Positions 8,897 to 17,879 of a stretch of 64,000 nt of DNA are shown piece after piece (the stretch's first letter is position 1; the number at the start of each line of letters is the position of its first letter). The notes under the pieces were generated by a model, which ran no database searches, was not told where the DNA came from, and saw only the letters and a list, made by a program, of their open reading frames with translations. The DNA comes from Polyangium jinanense (lineage in GTDB: Bacteria; Myxococcota; Polyangia; Polyangiales; Polyangiaceae). The translations under genes and the position numbers were made by a program. The stretch is taken from assembly GCF_028435365.1 (NCBI RefSeq), contig NZ_JAGTJJ010000017.1, forward strand, positions 124,001 through 188,000. The letters are read 5' to 3'.

Positions 8897-9061
8897 CCTC
8901 CCCGCATTCCGTCCTCGTCGCCGATCGAGCGCCCTCTGGCTTTCGGCCGCGCTCTTGCTCGTCCGCACGGCATGTCCCCGCCGTGCTCGATGATTTCCCC
9001 ATCGCCGTCCGATTCTCCAGGCCTTGACGGTCCTCCCGAGGAGAGCTGTCATGCCGTGAAT

Positions 9062-10108
9062 ATGCATTCTCGCCTTGCCCTCTGTTTTTCCCTGCTAACG
9101 CTTACCTTCTCCTTCTGCGCGTGCAGTGACACCGACGAAGGCAGCGCTCCTGGCACGACCAAACCCTCGTTCGTGTATCCGCTCGACGACGTCCTGCGCC
9201 TCCACCACGTGCAGGCCAAGGCCACGCACAACAGCTTCCACGTGGCGAACCCCGATCTCACGGGCGCCGCGTACGCCGTCGATCACGCGCCGCTCGACGT
9301 GCAGCTCTCCGAGCAGGGCGTGCGCTGCATCGAGCTCGACCTCCGGTACGACGAGGCGCTCGGGGATTACAAGGTCGCGCACGTGCCTTTCCTCGACGAA
9401 GGCAGCACGTGCGCCACGCTCGGCGCGTGCCTCGGCATCGTGAAGCGCTGGTCGGACGCCCACCCGGCCCACCTACCGCTCACGATCATGCTCGACATCA
9501 AGGACCTCGCGCCCGGCGCGAACGCGATCGAGGCTTATTTCGGCACCCTGCACGAGAAGCTCCTCGGGGTTTGGCCGGAAGATCGCGTCGTGACGCCCGA
9601 CGAGGTGCAGGGCGATTACGCGACGCTCGGCGAGGCCGTGAAGACCGAGGGCTGGCCCACGCTCGGCAAGCTGCGCGGCCGCGTGATCTTCACGATGTAC
9701 AACCTGACCGACGGGTTTGGCAAGGCGTATTCCCGCGAGGGAACGAGCCTCGCAGGCCGGCTCCTCTTCACCCGGACGGTGCCCACGGATCCGCATGCCG
9801 CATGGACGCTCTATGACGATCCCACGGTGACGAAGGTGCTCATCGACGAGGCCGCGGCCGCGAACATGATGGTCCGCACGCGCGCCGAGATCGACCTCGA
9901 CGCCGCGCTCGCCGGCGACACGAAGTTGCGCGATGCGGCGCTCGCGGGCGCCGCGCATCTCGTCACGACGGATTATCCCGCGCCGATCGACGGCTCCACC
10001 TATCACGTGGACATCACGGGCGGCACGCCGGCGCGCTGCAATCCCGTGACGGCGCCTGCCGAATGCACGTCCGAGGCGCTCGAAGATCCTCGGTTCATGA
10101 AGCCCTGA
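9062..10108 (+). CDS. calcium-dependent PI-PLC-like lipoprotein
   Basis: ATG at 9062 (or an in-frame GTG at 9056) gives 348 residues. The signal peptide ends in FCAC, a lipobox-like site, followed by a short acidic linker. The body fits the calcium-dependent phosphatidylinositol-specific phospholipase C family: HNSFH (first catalytic His), IELDLRYDE (metal-binding acidic residues), a second His in VAHVPFLDEGSTC, LTIMLDIKD, and a late VTTDYPAP. Such enzymes cleave phosphoinositide head groups or are repurposed as surface hydrolases. Its substrate here is unknown. Its stop directly abuts the stop of the convergent DUF2961 gene. Confidence 0.85.
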   Translation: MHSRLALCFSLLTLTFSFCACSDTDEGSAPGTTKPSFVYPLDDVLRLHHVQAKATHNSFHVANPDLTGAAYAVDHAPLDVQLSEQGVRCIELDLRYDEALGDYKVAHVPFLDEGSTCATLGACLGIVKRWSDAHPAHLPLTIMLDIKDLAPGANAIEAYFGTLHEKLLGVWPEDRVVTPDEVQGDYATLGEAVKTEGWPTLGKLRGRVIFTMYNLTDGFGKAYSREGTSLAGRLLFTRTVPTDPHAAWTLYDDPTVTKVLIDEAAAANMMVRTRAEIDLDAALAGDTKLRDAALAGAAHLVTTDYPAPIDGSTYHVDITGGTPARCNPVTAPAECTSEALEDPRFMKP

Positions 10109-11761
10109 TCAGCGATAGAGGAACGTCACGCTCCGGTACCGGTCGAGCGTTTCGGGGATGCCTGGACCAATTTCCAGCGCGATCTCCGCGCTCTTCTGGA
10201 AGTCGATCCGATCCGTGAGCACGTGGAACCGGCACGCGCTCGTGCGAGCCGAGGGCGGCGTGACCTCGGTGCCCCACCATTGCGCGAACGGCGAGGCGTG
10301 AGGGCCGGATTCGAAGTAGAACGCGCCATTCAGGTAATCCTCGGTGCCCGTTCCGACGACCGACGTCACGCCGTCGAGCACGGCGCGCTCGTCACCTTCG
10401 AGGAAATTGAGCGGTTCGTCGAAAAGGCTGCCATCACCGATTCCGCGGCCTTCCAGCATGAGGCACGTCCCGGCCCAGCGCCCGCGGCCCGTGACGCTCG
10501 CGAGTGGATGCTCGGGCCCCGGCGCGGGCGCGACGGTCTCGTTGCGGACGGCGTGGAGATGGCCGAACGGCTCGCTCGGGACGACCTTTTCGCCTCGAAT
10601 CGAGAGCGTGAAATCGACCTGCTCCGCGGCCGCGCTCGTCGCCGCGAAGACCGCCTTTTCCTTGAATGGCATCGGGAGCCGCAAGGCGAGACGCGCCGTG
10701 CCTCCGTCCTTCGACCCCGCAAGCGCGAGGCTCGCATTCTCCGGCGCATCCAGCGTCGCGGCGAAGAGATCCGAGAACGGCAGCAGAATGGCCGGCGCGG
10801 CATCATCATCCCAGGTGACCGAAAGCGTGACGTCACGCAGCGTGGCGAGCTGCGCCTCGGCGACCTCGATGGAAAACGCATGAATCGTGGAAGGACCTGC
10901 AAGATCGGCCAGCGTGGTCGTTTGTCCGGGCTCCAGGGTCACGGTCTTGGGCGCGAGGAGCGGCTCGCCCGGGATCACCCCCTCCGCCGTGGACGAGAGG
11001 ACGGAAATCGCCTGGTCCCGCGCGGCGAGGCGCGCCTCGGCCGCCTTGCGCGGCACGGCCTCCGGGGAAAGGACCGCCCCTGCCTGATGATAATAATATT
11101 CCAGCGGCCCGAGCCCATCGAGGGCTATCACGATTTTCTTGGAGAAGACGACCGGATAATACCACGCGAGGTGATTCCCCGGCCCATCACCGAACGGCGG
11201 CGCGAACATCTCCCCCGCCGTGCCGTCGATCACCGCGGCGAGCGGCTCCTCCACGACGGGGTTCGCCTCGTCGTCGACCCAGATCCGCAGCACCTCGTCG
11301 TTCGCCACGAGCCCGTTCCGCAGCGAGCTCGCCGTGAGCCAGAGCCGCGACAGGTAACCCGAACCCGAAAACCGCGAGAGCACGACGCCCCGCACGTACG
11401 CCTCGGGGCACGCGGCCTCGTCGTAAATCGGCGGGATGAGCTGGTTCTCGCTGACGGAGGCCTCGCGGCCGCGGCAGACGAAATGGTTCATGTCGCGGTT
11501 TCCACGCTCCACGAAATCGGCCGGCGCAGGCGCGCCGCTCAGGCGATCCTGGCTCCCCGTCTGGACGTACCTCTCCTCGCCGAAGACGGGCAATGCCCGG
11601 AAATCCGCGAGCGCCGCGAGCGCGGCTTCGTCCGCGAGCTCCTCGCGCGTGCCTGGCGGCGGGAGCGTCACCACGGGGCGGGGATCATCGCTGCAACCGG
11701 CGGCGGAAGCGGCGGCGAGGACGAAAAAGGTGGCGCGTGCGCGGCGGATCGTGCGGTCCAT
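10109..11761 (-). CDS. GH172/DUF2961-family lipoprotein
   Basis: ATG at 11761 starts a 550-residue protein whose signal peptide ends in SAAGC (lipobox). The family is recognised by PILLPFSDLFA, by RLPMPFKEKAVF, and above all by VGTGTEDYLNGAFYF near residue 480, the hallmark of the DUF2961 double jelly-roll family, now glycoside hydrolase family 172. GH172 members act on fructofuranosides and arabinofuranosides; the substrate here is unknown. The protein would sit on the cell surface or in the periplasm. It is divergent from the kinase gene at 11886 with 124 bp between, which must hold both promoters. Confidence 0.85.
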   Translation of the reverse strand: MDRTIRRARATFFVLAAASAAGCSDDPRPVVTLPPPGTREELADEAALAALADFRALPVFGEERYVQTGSQDRLSGAPAPADFVERGNRDMNHFVCRGREASVSENQLIPPIYDEAACPEAYVRGVVLSRFSGSGYLSRLWLTASSLRNGLVANDEVLRIWVDDEANPVVEEPLAAVIDGTAGEMFAPPFGDGPGNHLAWYYPVVFSKKIVIALDGLGPLEYYYHQAGAVLSPEAVPRKAAEARLAARDQAISVLSSTAEGVIPGEPLLAPKTVTLEPGQTTTLADLAGPSTIHAFSIEVAEAQLATLRDVTLSVTWDDDAAPAILLPFSDLFAATLDAPENASLALAGSKDGGTARLALRLPMPFKEKAVFAATSAAAEQVDFTLSIRGEKVVPSEPFGHLHAVRNETVAPAPGPEHPLASVTGRGRWAGTCLMLEGRGIGDGSLFDEPLNFLEGDERAVLDGVTSVVGTGTEDYLNGAFYFESGPHASPFAQWWGTEVTPPSARTSACRFHVLTDRIDFQKSAEIALEIGPGIPETLDRYRSVTFLYR

Positions 11762-11885
11762 CGTCCGTTCAATGTGCGCCGATGCCGCCCCGGAGGCGAG
11801 CGTATTTTTCGTGCGCAGCGGACGAGAAAAGTCGGAACCCGCACTTCTCCGGGCGGCGGGAATGGTGCATCCTTCGAGGCGCGCA

Positions 11886-13805
11886 ATGGAATGGACCATC
11901 TCCGACACGATCCGCGTGGAAGACCTGGCGGAGGCCCTCGGGACCACGACCGAGGGCGCGCCGCCGCGGAGCCATCCGCCGGACGCCGAAACGCCAGTGC
12001 TGCCGCGCCTGTCGCTTTCGACCGGCGCGATCGAGGGCAAGGCACCCGTGCTCTCCTCGCCGGGCGTCGACCTCACCCTCGTGCGGCAGCTCGGGCAAGG
12101 CGGCATGGGGGCCGTCTACCTCGCGCATCAGCGATCCCTCGATCGCCATGTCGCCGTAAAAATACCGCACGACGACGCGCCCCGGAGCGCGTCCTTGGCG
12201 ATCATTCGCGAAGGCCAGGTCGCCGGGGGGCTCGAACACCCGAACATCGTGCCGGTGCACGCGCTCGGGCTCGACGATACAGGGCGGCCGATCCTGGTCA
12301 TCAAGCGGATTGAGGGCGTGTCGTGGAGCGACCTCCTCGCGGATGCGAGCCATCCGTTCTGGGAGCTCGCGAGCTTCGGGGGCGAATCACGCCTCGTCGC
12401 GCACCTCGAGATCCTGATGCAGGTATGCAATGCATTGCATTTCGCCCATACCCGCGGGATCGTCCACCGGGACATGAAGCCCGACAACGTGATGGTCGGC
12501 GAATTCGGCGAGGTGTACCTGCTCGATTGGGGGGTGGCGCGGAAGATCGACACGACGCCGGGCAAGGAGGCGGAGCCGCTCGTCGGGACCCCTGCGTACA
12601 TGGCCCCGGAGATGGCTTGCGGAAAGCCGCACGAGGTCGACGCGCGGACGGACGTGTATCTGCTCGGCGCGACGCTCCACGAGATCCTCACGGGCAACCC
12701 GCCGCACGCGCGGCCGAGCCTTTACGACGCGCTTCTTTCGGCGAGCGCGGGGACGCCGCAGGACTACCCGCCCGAGGCCCCGGACGAGCTCGTCGCGCTC
12801 TGCAATGCCGCAATGTCGCGCGATCGGGACGAGCGGCCCCCGAGCGCCGCGACATTCCGCGAGCGCGTGGCCGATTTTCTGCATCACCGCTCCTCGCTCG
12901 GAATCGCGAATGCGGCGAGCGAGCGGCTCGCGGCCTTGGAGAAGGCCATGGGTAACGGCGGACCTGAGCTCGTCACCAGCGCGGAAATGCTGGGCGGGCT
13001 CAGCGAATGCCGCTTCGGCTTTCTGCAAGCCCTCCGCGAATGGCCCGACAACACGCGCGCCAAGGAGGGGCTCGCGCGGAGCCTCTCGCTCCTCGTCGAG
13101 CGCGAGCTCGCCCTGGAAAACCCTGCGAACGCCCGCGCCCTGCTCGAACGAATCGAAGGAGATCGCTCCGCGCTCGAAACGCGCGTCGCCCTGCTGGAAG
13201 AAAAAATCGAGGAACGCCGGCGGCTCGAGCGGAGGGCCGCGAAGATGGCCAAGGAGATGGATTCCAGCGTGGGTCGCCGCGCGCGGACGCTCTTCATCAG
13301 CGCCGTGGTCGGAACCGGCGCCATCGCAATGGGCGCCCTCTCGATCCGCGAAGCGAACACGCGCCGCCCCTCGTCCTGGGCCGACGTCCTCGTCTTCGAC
13401 GCGGTGATCCTCGCGCTGTTCCTCGCCGGGCTCTTTTTTGGTCGCAGGCGGCTGCTCACGAACCTCTTCAACCGCCGGCTGCTCTTCACCGTCACGGCCT
13501 CGTTCGCGCTGAATGCCCTGCACGACGTGCTCTCCTACGCTCGCGGCGAGCACGTCTGGACCTCGGGCGCGATGGGCCAGCTCATCATCGGCTCTTGCCT
13601 CGTGGTCACCGCGATCAACAGCACGCTCGAGCTCCTCTGGCCCGCGGCGATCCAGCTCGCGGGCGGCTTGCTCTCGTTTTACGTCCCCTGGGCGACGGGC
13701 GCGATCAGCACGATCGGCACGCTCGTCACGGTCGCGCTCGTCCTCCGGGCATCGAAGCCGAGCGGCGCCGCGGAGACGGCTGACGCGCGGCACGACCGCG
13801 TGTAG
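11886..13805 (+). CDS. Ser/Thr protein kinase with C-terminal multi-helix membrane domain
   Basis: ATG at 11886 follows GAGG seven bases upstream; ATG 11862 is an alternative. The protein has 639 residues. The kinase domain spans about 62-360: GQGGMGAVY at 70-78, Lys92 in VAVKIP, HRDMKPDN at 194-201, DWG at 214-216 in place of DFG (tolerated in many bacterial kinases) and YMAPE at 238-242. A coiled-coil-like helical region follows (residues 415-470, ERRRLERRAAKMAKEMDS), then about five membrane helices to the C terminus, an unusual arrangement compared with single-pass PknB types. It is a membrane-tethered kinase; the stimulus may be sensed in the membrane domain. Confidence 0.92.
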   Translation: MEWTISDTIRVEDLAEALGTTTEGAPPRSHPPDAETPVLPRLSLSTGAIEGKAPVLSSPGVDLTLVRQLGQGGMGAVYLAHQRSLDRHVAVKIPHDDAPRSASLAIIREGQVAGGLEHPNIVPVHALGLDDTGRPILVIKRIEGVSWSDLLADASHPFWELASFGGESRLVAHLEILMQVCNALHFAHTRGIVHRDMKPDNVMVGEFGEVYLLDWGVARKIDTTPGKEAEPLVGTPAYMAPEMACGKPHEVDARTDVYLLGATLHEILTGNPPHARPSLYDALLSASAGTPQDYPPEAPDELVALCNAAMSRDRDERPPSAATFRERVADFLHHRSSLGIANAASERLAALEKAMGNGGPELVTSAEMLGGLSECRFGFLQALREWPDNTRAKEGLARSLSLLVERELALENPANARALLERIEGDRSALETRVALLEEKIEERRRLERRAAKMAKEMDSSVGRRARTLFISAVVGTGAIAMGALSIREANTRRPSSWADVLVFDAVILALFLAGLFFGRRRLLTNLFNRRLLFTVTASFALNALHDVLSYARGEHVWTSGAMGQLIIGSCLVVTAINSTLELLWPAAIQLAGGLLSFYVPWATGAISTIGTLVTVALVLRASKPSGAAETADARHDRV

Positions 13806-13824
13806 AATGCGCGCGTCTGACCTC

Positions 13825-14652
13825 ATGAAACTCCTCGCCATCAGCGATCTGCACGTCGGATTTCCGGACAATCGAACCGCCGTCGCGTCCCTCGGCGCGC
13901 GGCCCGACGATTGGCTCATCCTCGGTGGGGATCTCGGCGAAACGTTCGAGCACGTACGATTCGTGCTGGATACGCTGGCGCCGCGGTTCCGGAAGCTCGT
14001 GTGGGTGCCGGGAAACCACGAGCTGTACGTCAACCCCCACGAGCCGGGCGAGCCCCGCGGCGCCGCCCGATATGCGCGGTACATCGAGCTCTGCCGCGAG
14101 CGCGGCGTGCTCACGCCGGAGGATCCATATCCCATCTGGGAAGGCGAGGGCGGCCCGCACCTCATCGTCCCCATGTTCCTGCTCTACGATTACACGTTCC
14201 GCCCGGACCACGTGCCCGTGAGCGAAGCCGTCGCCTGGGCCGCGGAGCAAGGCATCGCCGCGGCGGACGAGGTCCTGCTCGATCCCGCGCCCTTTCCGAG
14301 CCGGCCGGCGTGGTGCCACGCGCGCGTCGCCGAGACCGAAGCGCGCCTCCGCACAGCGCCCGCGCTGCCGAAGGTGCTCATCAATCATTTCCCGCTGCGC
14401 CAGGACCTCGTCTTCCTGCCGCGCGTGCCGCGCTTCTCGCCCTGGTGCGGGACGCGAAAAACCACGGATTGGCACGTCCGCTTCGATGCGCGCGTCGTGG
14501 TGCAGGGCCATTTGCACGTCCGGCGGACGGTGCACGTCGACGGCGTCCGCTTCGAGGAGGTCTCGTTCGGATACCCGCGCGAACGCCGGAGCGACCGGTC
14601 GATCGACGCTTACGTGAAACAGATCCTCCCGACGCCGGAGATCACGCCTTGA
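13825..14652 (+). CDS. metallophosphoesterase coupled to PPTase, PptH-like
   Basis: ATG at 13825 gives 275 residues (ATG 13807 adds six). The calcineurin-like metal site is complete: DLH at 8-10, GD at 35-36, GNHE at 63-66, INHFP with His189, and GHLH at 229-232. The last bases overlap the TTG start of the phosphopantetheinyl transferase (TTGA), so the two proteins are made together. In Mycobacterium tuberculosis a metallophosphoesterase (PptH) next to the transferase PptT removes phosphopantetheine from carrier proteins; the same opposing role is inferred here. Other phosphomonoesterase or phosphodiesterase functions cannot be excluded from sequence. Confidence 0.85.
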   Translation: MKLLAISDLHVGFPDNRTAVASLGARPDDWLILGGDLGETFEHVRFVLDTLAPRFRKLVWVPGNHELYVNPHEPGEPRGAARYARYIELCRERGVLTPEDPYPIWEGEGGPHLIVPMFLLYDYTFRPDHVPVSEAVAWAAEQGIAAADEVLLDPAPFPSRPAWCHARVAETEARLRTAPALPKVLINHFPLRQDLVFLPRVPRFSPWCGTRKTTDWHVRFDARVVVQGHLHVRRTVHVDGVRFEEVSFGYPRERRSDRSIDAYVKQILPTPEITP

Positions 14653-15410
14653 GCCCTCTTTCCTTGCCCTCGGGCGCCGCGCACCTCTGGTACGTCGATC
14701 CCGACGCGATCGACGATTGGTACCTGCTCGCGGCCTACCATTCCGTCATGTCGCCCGACGAGGCCCGGCAGCAAGCTCGTTTTCGGTTCGCCGAGGGCCG
14801 ACGCGAATACCTCGTCACGCGCGCGCTCGTCCGCGCCGTGCTCAGCGCGTATGCGCCCGTCGCCCCGCGCGATTGGGTCTTCGTGCGAAACAGCCACGGC
14901 CGCCCGGAGATCGCGGGGCCGAGCGGCGCGCCGAGGGTGCGCTTCAACCTCTCGAACACACGTGGCCTCGTCGCGATCCTCGTCGCAGAGGACCGCGAAG
15001 TCGGCCTCGACGTCGAGGACACCCACCGGCGCGGCGAGACCGTCAGCATCGCCGACCGCTTCTTCTCCCCGTTCGAATCCGCCTCGCTACGCCGGCTGCC
15101 CGCGCATCGCCAGCGGGATCGATTCTTCGATTACTGGACCCTCAAGGAAGCCTACATCAAGGCGCGGGGCATGGGCCTCGCCATCCCGCTCGATCATTTT
15201 TCCTACCACCTCGACGAGGCCGGCCCCATTCGTATCTCCTTCGAGCCCGAGCTCCCGGACGCCCCTTCGCGCTGGCAATTCTCGCTCACCTCGCTGGGCG
15301 GTCGTCATCGCGTGGCGACGGCGATCGAGCGAAGGCCTGGCGAGGGCCCCGTTGCCGTCGAGATGTTTCGTTGTGTCCCGTTCGAGGACGTGCCGCGGTC
15401 GCGTGGATGA
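14649..15410 (+). CDS. Sfp-type 4'-phosphopantetheinyl transferase
   Basis: The start is a TTG at 14649 overlapping the previous stop. It was chosen because the conserved N-terminal region (HLWYVDPDAI at 12-21) begins just after it and the next ATG would remove it. GGAG lies 8-11 bases upstream. The protein has 253 residues. Family motifs are GLDVED at 119-124 and FFDYWTLKEAYIKARGMGL at 159-177, carrying the Mg2+-binding acids and the Lys-Glu-Ala core. It transfers phosphopantetheine from CoA to carrier domains of polyketide synthases, peptide synthetases or fatty acid synthases. No such megasynthase is in the window, so it probably serves the genome broadly. Confidence 0.93.
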   Translation: MSPLSLPSGAAHLWYVDPDAIDDWYLLAAYHSVMSPDEARQQARFRFAEGRREYLVTRALVRAVLSAYAPVAPRDWVFVRNSHGRPEIAGPSGAPRVRFNLSNTRGLVAILVAEDREVGLDVEDTHRRGETVSIADRFFSPFESASLRRLPAHRQRDRFFDYWTLKEAYIKARGMGLAIPLDHFSYHLDEAGPIRISFEPELPDAPSRWQFSLTSLGGRHRVATAIERRPGEGPVAVEMFRCVPFEDVPRSRG

Positions 15411-15498
15411 GGAGGAACCCCAAGGCCTGACGGTTGTCCCAAGGAAGGCGGCGTCTTTTGCGTTTCACGAAGCACGCCCCCCATCCAAGGAAGACCCG

Positions 15499-16527
15499 AT
15501 GGCCGACGGATCCCGCTTCCCCAGGCTCGCTCCCCCGTTCGCGATCACCGGCGCCGCCGCCGGCTGGCTCTCCGCGGGGCTGCTCTCGAACCCGCTTCTC
15601 GGCGTCACGTACGGCGAGATCAAACCCCTCGCCGCCCTCGGCACCATGCTCATCGCCGCCGTCACCGGCGTCCTCCTGAAAAAGCTCTGCCTCGGGTGGC
15701 GATATTCGTACGAAATCGAAACCCCCAACGCCGAGACCCGCCCGACGTCGGACCGGACCGGGTATCACGTCCTGGTCGTGCTCCTCGCCGGCGCCGCGGC
15801 CGGCGCGATGGTCGCGAGCCTCGACCACGCCAGCGACGGCACGCTCGGCGGCGCCGCGAGCGGGGTCTTCTCCGCGATCCTCTTCTTGCCCGTTTGCCTG
15901 CTCATCCTCTCGTCCGCGCGCCGCGCCCAGCGGGCCCGCCTCGGCTCGATCGTCGCGGGCAGCGATCGCCGCGCCGTGTGGGGGATCCTCGCGGCGGCCC
16001 TCTCCGCGGCCACGCTGCTCGCGGCCCTCGACTGGCCGGCGGCGCACCTGGAGGAGACCGAAAAGCCCATCCCGGCGCTCTTCATCCTGCTCGCGACAGC
16101 CCTCGTGACGCTCGTCGTCCTCGCGGCCGACCTTCGTGCTTTGAAGCGCGCGCAGACGGCGCTCGCGCCGGGGCTAGAGGCCGAGAACGACGGGCCCGCG
16201 CCGCTCGTGGACCTTGCCGTTCCGCGCGTCGATCTCGGCCTCGGCGACGACCTCGCCTCGCGCCTCGCGCGGAGCGCCGCCGCGTATCGAGGCCGGGATC
16301 GCGCGGTCGAGCTCGTCCAGGGCAATCCAGAGCAGGCCCTCGGCGCGCTCCGGCGCGCGGTTCGGCGCGGGGTCACGAGTCTGGCGCTGATGGGCGTGAT
16401 CCTGGGCGCGCACGGCCTCGCCCAGTCGTCCTTCGTGGCGAAGCTCTACGCCGAGGCTCGTTGCAACACAGGGTTGCCGGCGCTCCTCTGCCAGACGTAC
16501 CAGGCGCAGGCTATCCAGTCGCGGTAG
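15499..16527 (+). CDS. multi-pass membrane protein of unknown function
   Basis: ATG at 15499 follows AAGGAAG, giving 342 residues. Hydrophobic segments lie near residues 12-30, 34-55, 95-115, 120-140, 160-180 and 192-212. A soluble stretch with LVDLAVPRVDLGLGDDLASRLARS follows, then a last hydrophobic helix near 294-312. The C-terminal tail carries two Cys (RCNTGLPALLCQ). No known family was recognised. The 3' end overlaps the convergent hydrolase gene by 17 bp. Confidence 0.75.
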   Translation: MADGSRFPRLAPPFAITGAAAGWLSAGLLSNPLLGVTYGEIKPLAALGTMLIAAVTGVLLKKLCLGWRYSYEIETPNAETRPTSDRTGYHVLVVLLAGAAAGAMVASLDHASDGTLGGAASGVFSAILFLPVCLLILSSARRAQRARLGSIVAGSDRRAVWGILAAALSAATLLAALDWPAAHLEETEKPIPALFILLATALVTLVVLAADLRALKRAQTALAPGLEAENDGPAPLVDLAVPRVDLGLGDDLASRLARSAAAYRGRDRAVELVQGNPEQALGALRRAVRRGVTSLALMGVILGAHGLAQSSFVAKLYAEARCNTGLPALLCQTYQAQAIQSR

Positions 16528-17434
16528 CCGTCGTCGCGCCCTCGCCCAGCCACGAGAGCAAGAGCGCGTTGAAGCGGTCCGCCTGGACGAGCGTGAGATC
16601 GTGCCCCGCATTCGGCAAGAGCTCCGTCTGGATGTGCGGCGCGACGCGCTTCACCCGCGCGATCGCATCCTTCGCCGAATAAATCGTCTCGTTTTCCCCC
16701 AGGATCAGAAACGTCGGCCGCGGCAGCGCCTGGAGCTCCTCGTCACGTAGCACCGTCGGCTGCGCCGTGGGCTTCCACGCGAAACATCGCGCGGCCAGGT
16801 AGGAGTCCTCGATCACCTCCTCGACGAGCTTCCGGCCCTCCTCGCCCTTCGCCGCCGTGTCCGCGAGCATCCATTGCATGAAGTTCCGCGTGAGCCACGG
16901 AATGGGCAGGGCGGTCAAAATGGCGCGCGCCATCCATTTCACCACGATGGGCAGCACCGTGTTCGCCGGCGCGACGAGCACGAGGCCTCGCACCCGCCGC
17001 GGATATCGCAGCCCGTACTGGCTCGCGATCCACCCGCCGTACGAGAGCCCCGCGAGCGCGAACTCCGATCGGATACCGAGGCCCGTCGCGACCTCGTCGA
17101 GCCAGTACGCGTAATCGTACCCCTCCTTCGCGAGCCGCGAATAGACGCTCTGGCCGCAGTCGTGGATCCCGTCGATGGCGAAGACCTCGAACCGCTCGGC
17201 GAGCTTCGCAATGTTCGGCCCCCATTGCAGCGAGCTGCCGGAGATCCCGTGCAAAAGCACGAGCGGCGGGGCGCCCGCGCGCCCGCTCACCCGGACGAAC
17301 GTCCGTCCGAGGGACGTTTCGATCGTGCGGCCTTCGCAGGGAACGGGCCAGCGCGCGGCGCGCTCGTCGTAGCGGGCAAGGAACCGTTCGCGGGCCTCGG
17401 CGGAGCGGAACGGGTGATGCGGGGGGAAGGTCAT
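16511..17434 (-). CDS. alpha/beta-fold hydrolase
   Basis: ATG at 17434 lies one base after the stop of the gene upstream, so the two form an operon. The protein has 307 residues. The fold is clear: oxyanion HG at 62-63 (VLLHGISGS), nucleophile Ser131 in GLSYGG, and the final catalytic His278 in NAGHDLTL. A cap region with aromatic residues (KWMARAILTALPIPWLTRNFMQWML) lies between the nucleophile and the acid. It is probably an esterase or lipase-like hydrolase of the cytoplasm. The substrate is not predictable. Confidence 0.9.
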   Translation of the reverse strand: MTFPPHHPFRSAEARERFLARYDERAARWPVPCEGRTIETSLGRTFVRVSGRAGAPPLVLLHGISGSSLQWGPNIAKLAERFEVFAIDGIHDCGQSVYSRLAKEGYDYAYWLDEVATGLGIRSEFALAGLSYGGWIASQYGLRYPRRVRGLVLVAPANTVLPIVVKWMARAILTALPIPWLTRNFMQWMLADTAAKGEEGRKLVEEVIEDSYLAARCFAWKPTAQPTVLRDEELQALPRPTFLILGENETIYSAKDAIARVKRVAPHIQTELLPNAGHDLTLVQADRFNALLLSWLGEGATTATATG

Positions 17435-17435
17435 C

Positions 17436-17825
17436 TCAGGACACCCGCGAGGCGATGCGGCGCCGGACCTCGGCCACGAAGGCGTCCGGATCCTCGACCG
17501 AGACATAAAGCGTCTCGGTCGGAACGCGGACGAGCACGCGCATCGGCTGGGCCGGCGCGAGGCGAATGCGCACCACGTCGTCGTACGACCCGACAACCGC
17601 GACCGTATCGACGAAATTGGTTCGCCATCCGAGCCCGCCGAGCAGCGGCCAGCGCGCGCGCTCGACCGAGGTGACCCGCGAGAGCGGGATGCGCTCGTCG
17701 AAGAGCCAGCCAAAACGAACGTGGATCTCGTCGCCTTCGATGTCGACGTACGATCGCTCGGCCGTTCCGCCGAATACGGAGAGGAGTGGCTTGACCCAGG
17801 TGCTGCGTCGGATCTCGGTTCGCAT
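17436..17825 (-). CDS. small conserved-looking protein, function unknown
   Basis: ATG at 17825 gives 129 residues; a GTG ten codons upstream is possible. The content is mostly beta-strand-like (YVDIEGDEIHVRFGWLFDERI, VSVERARWPLLGGLGW, VVRIRLAPAQPMRVLV, and a final helix DPDAFVAEVRRRI), which suggests a PH-like or bacterial PH-domain fold of the kind that reads membranes or lipids. This is a structural guess. It lies immediately upstream of, and almost overlapping, the alpha/beta hydrolase, so a joint role is plausible. Confidence 0.75.
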   Translation of the reverse strand: MRTEIRRSTWVKPLLSVFGGTAERSYVDIEGDEIHVRFGWLFDERIPLSRVTSVERARWPLLGGLGWRTNFVDTVAVVGSYDDVVRIRLAPAQPMRVLVRVPTETLYVSVEDPDAFVAEVRRRIASRVS

Positions 17826-17879
17826 GGGGCCCCACGATGGCCATCGTCGCCACACGACGCAAGGCGGCAGGTGACGATT

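Noticed and set aside
11436..11885. Longer start for the first Ser/Thr kinase
   Set aside because: The upstream part overlaps the divergent lipoprotein gene and lacks a family match; ATG 11886 has a good ribosome binding site.
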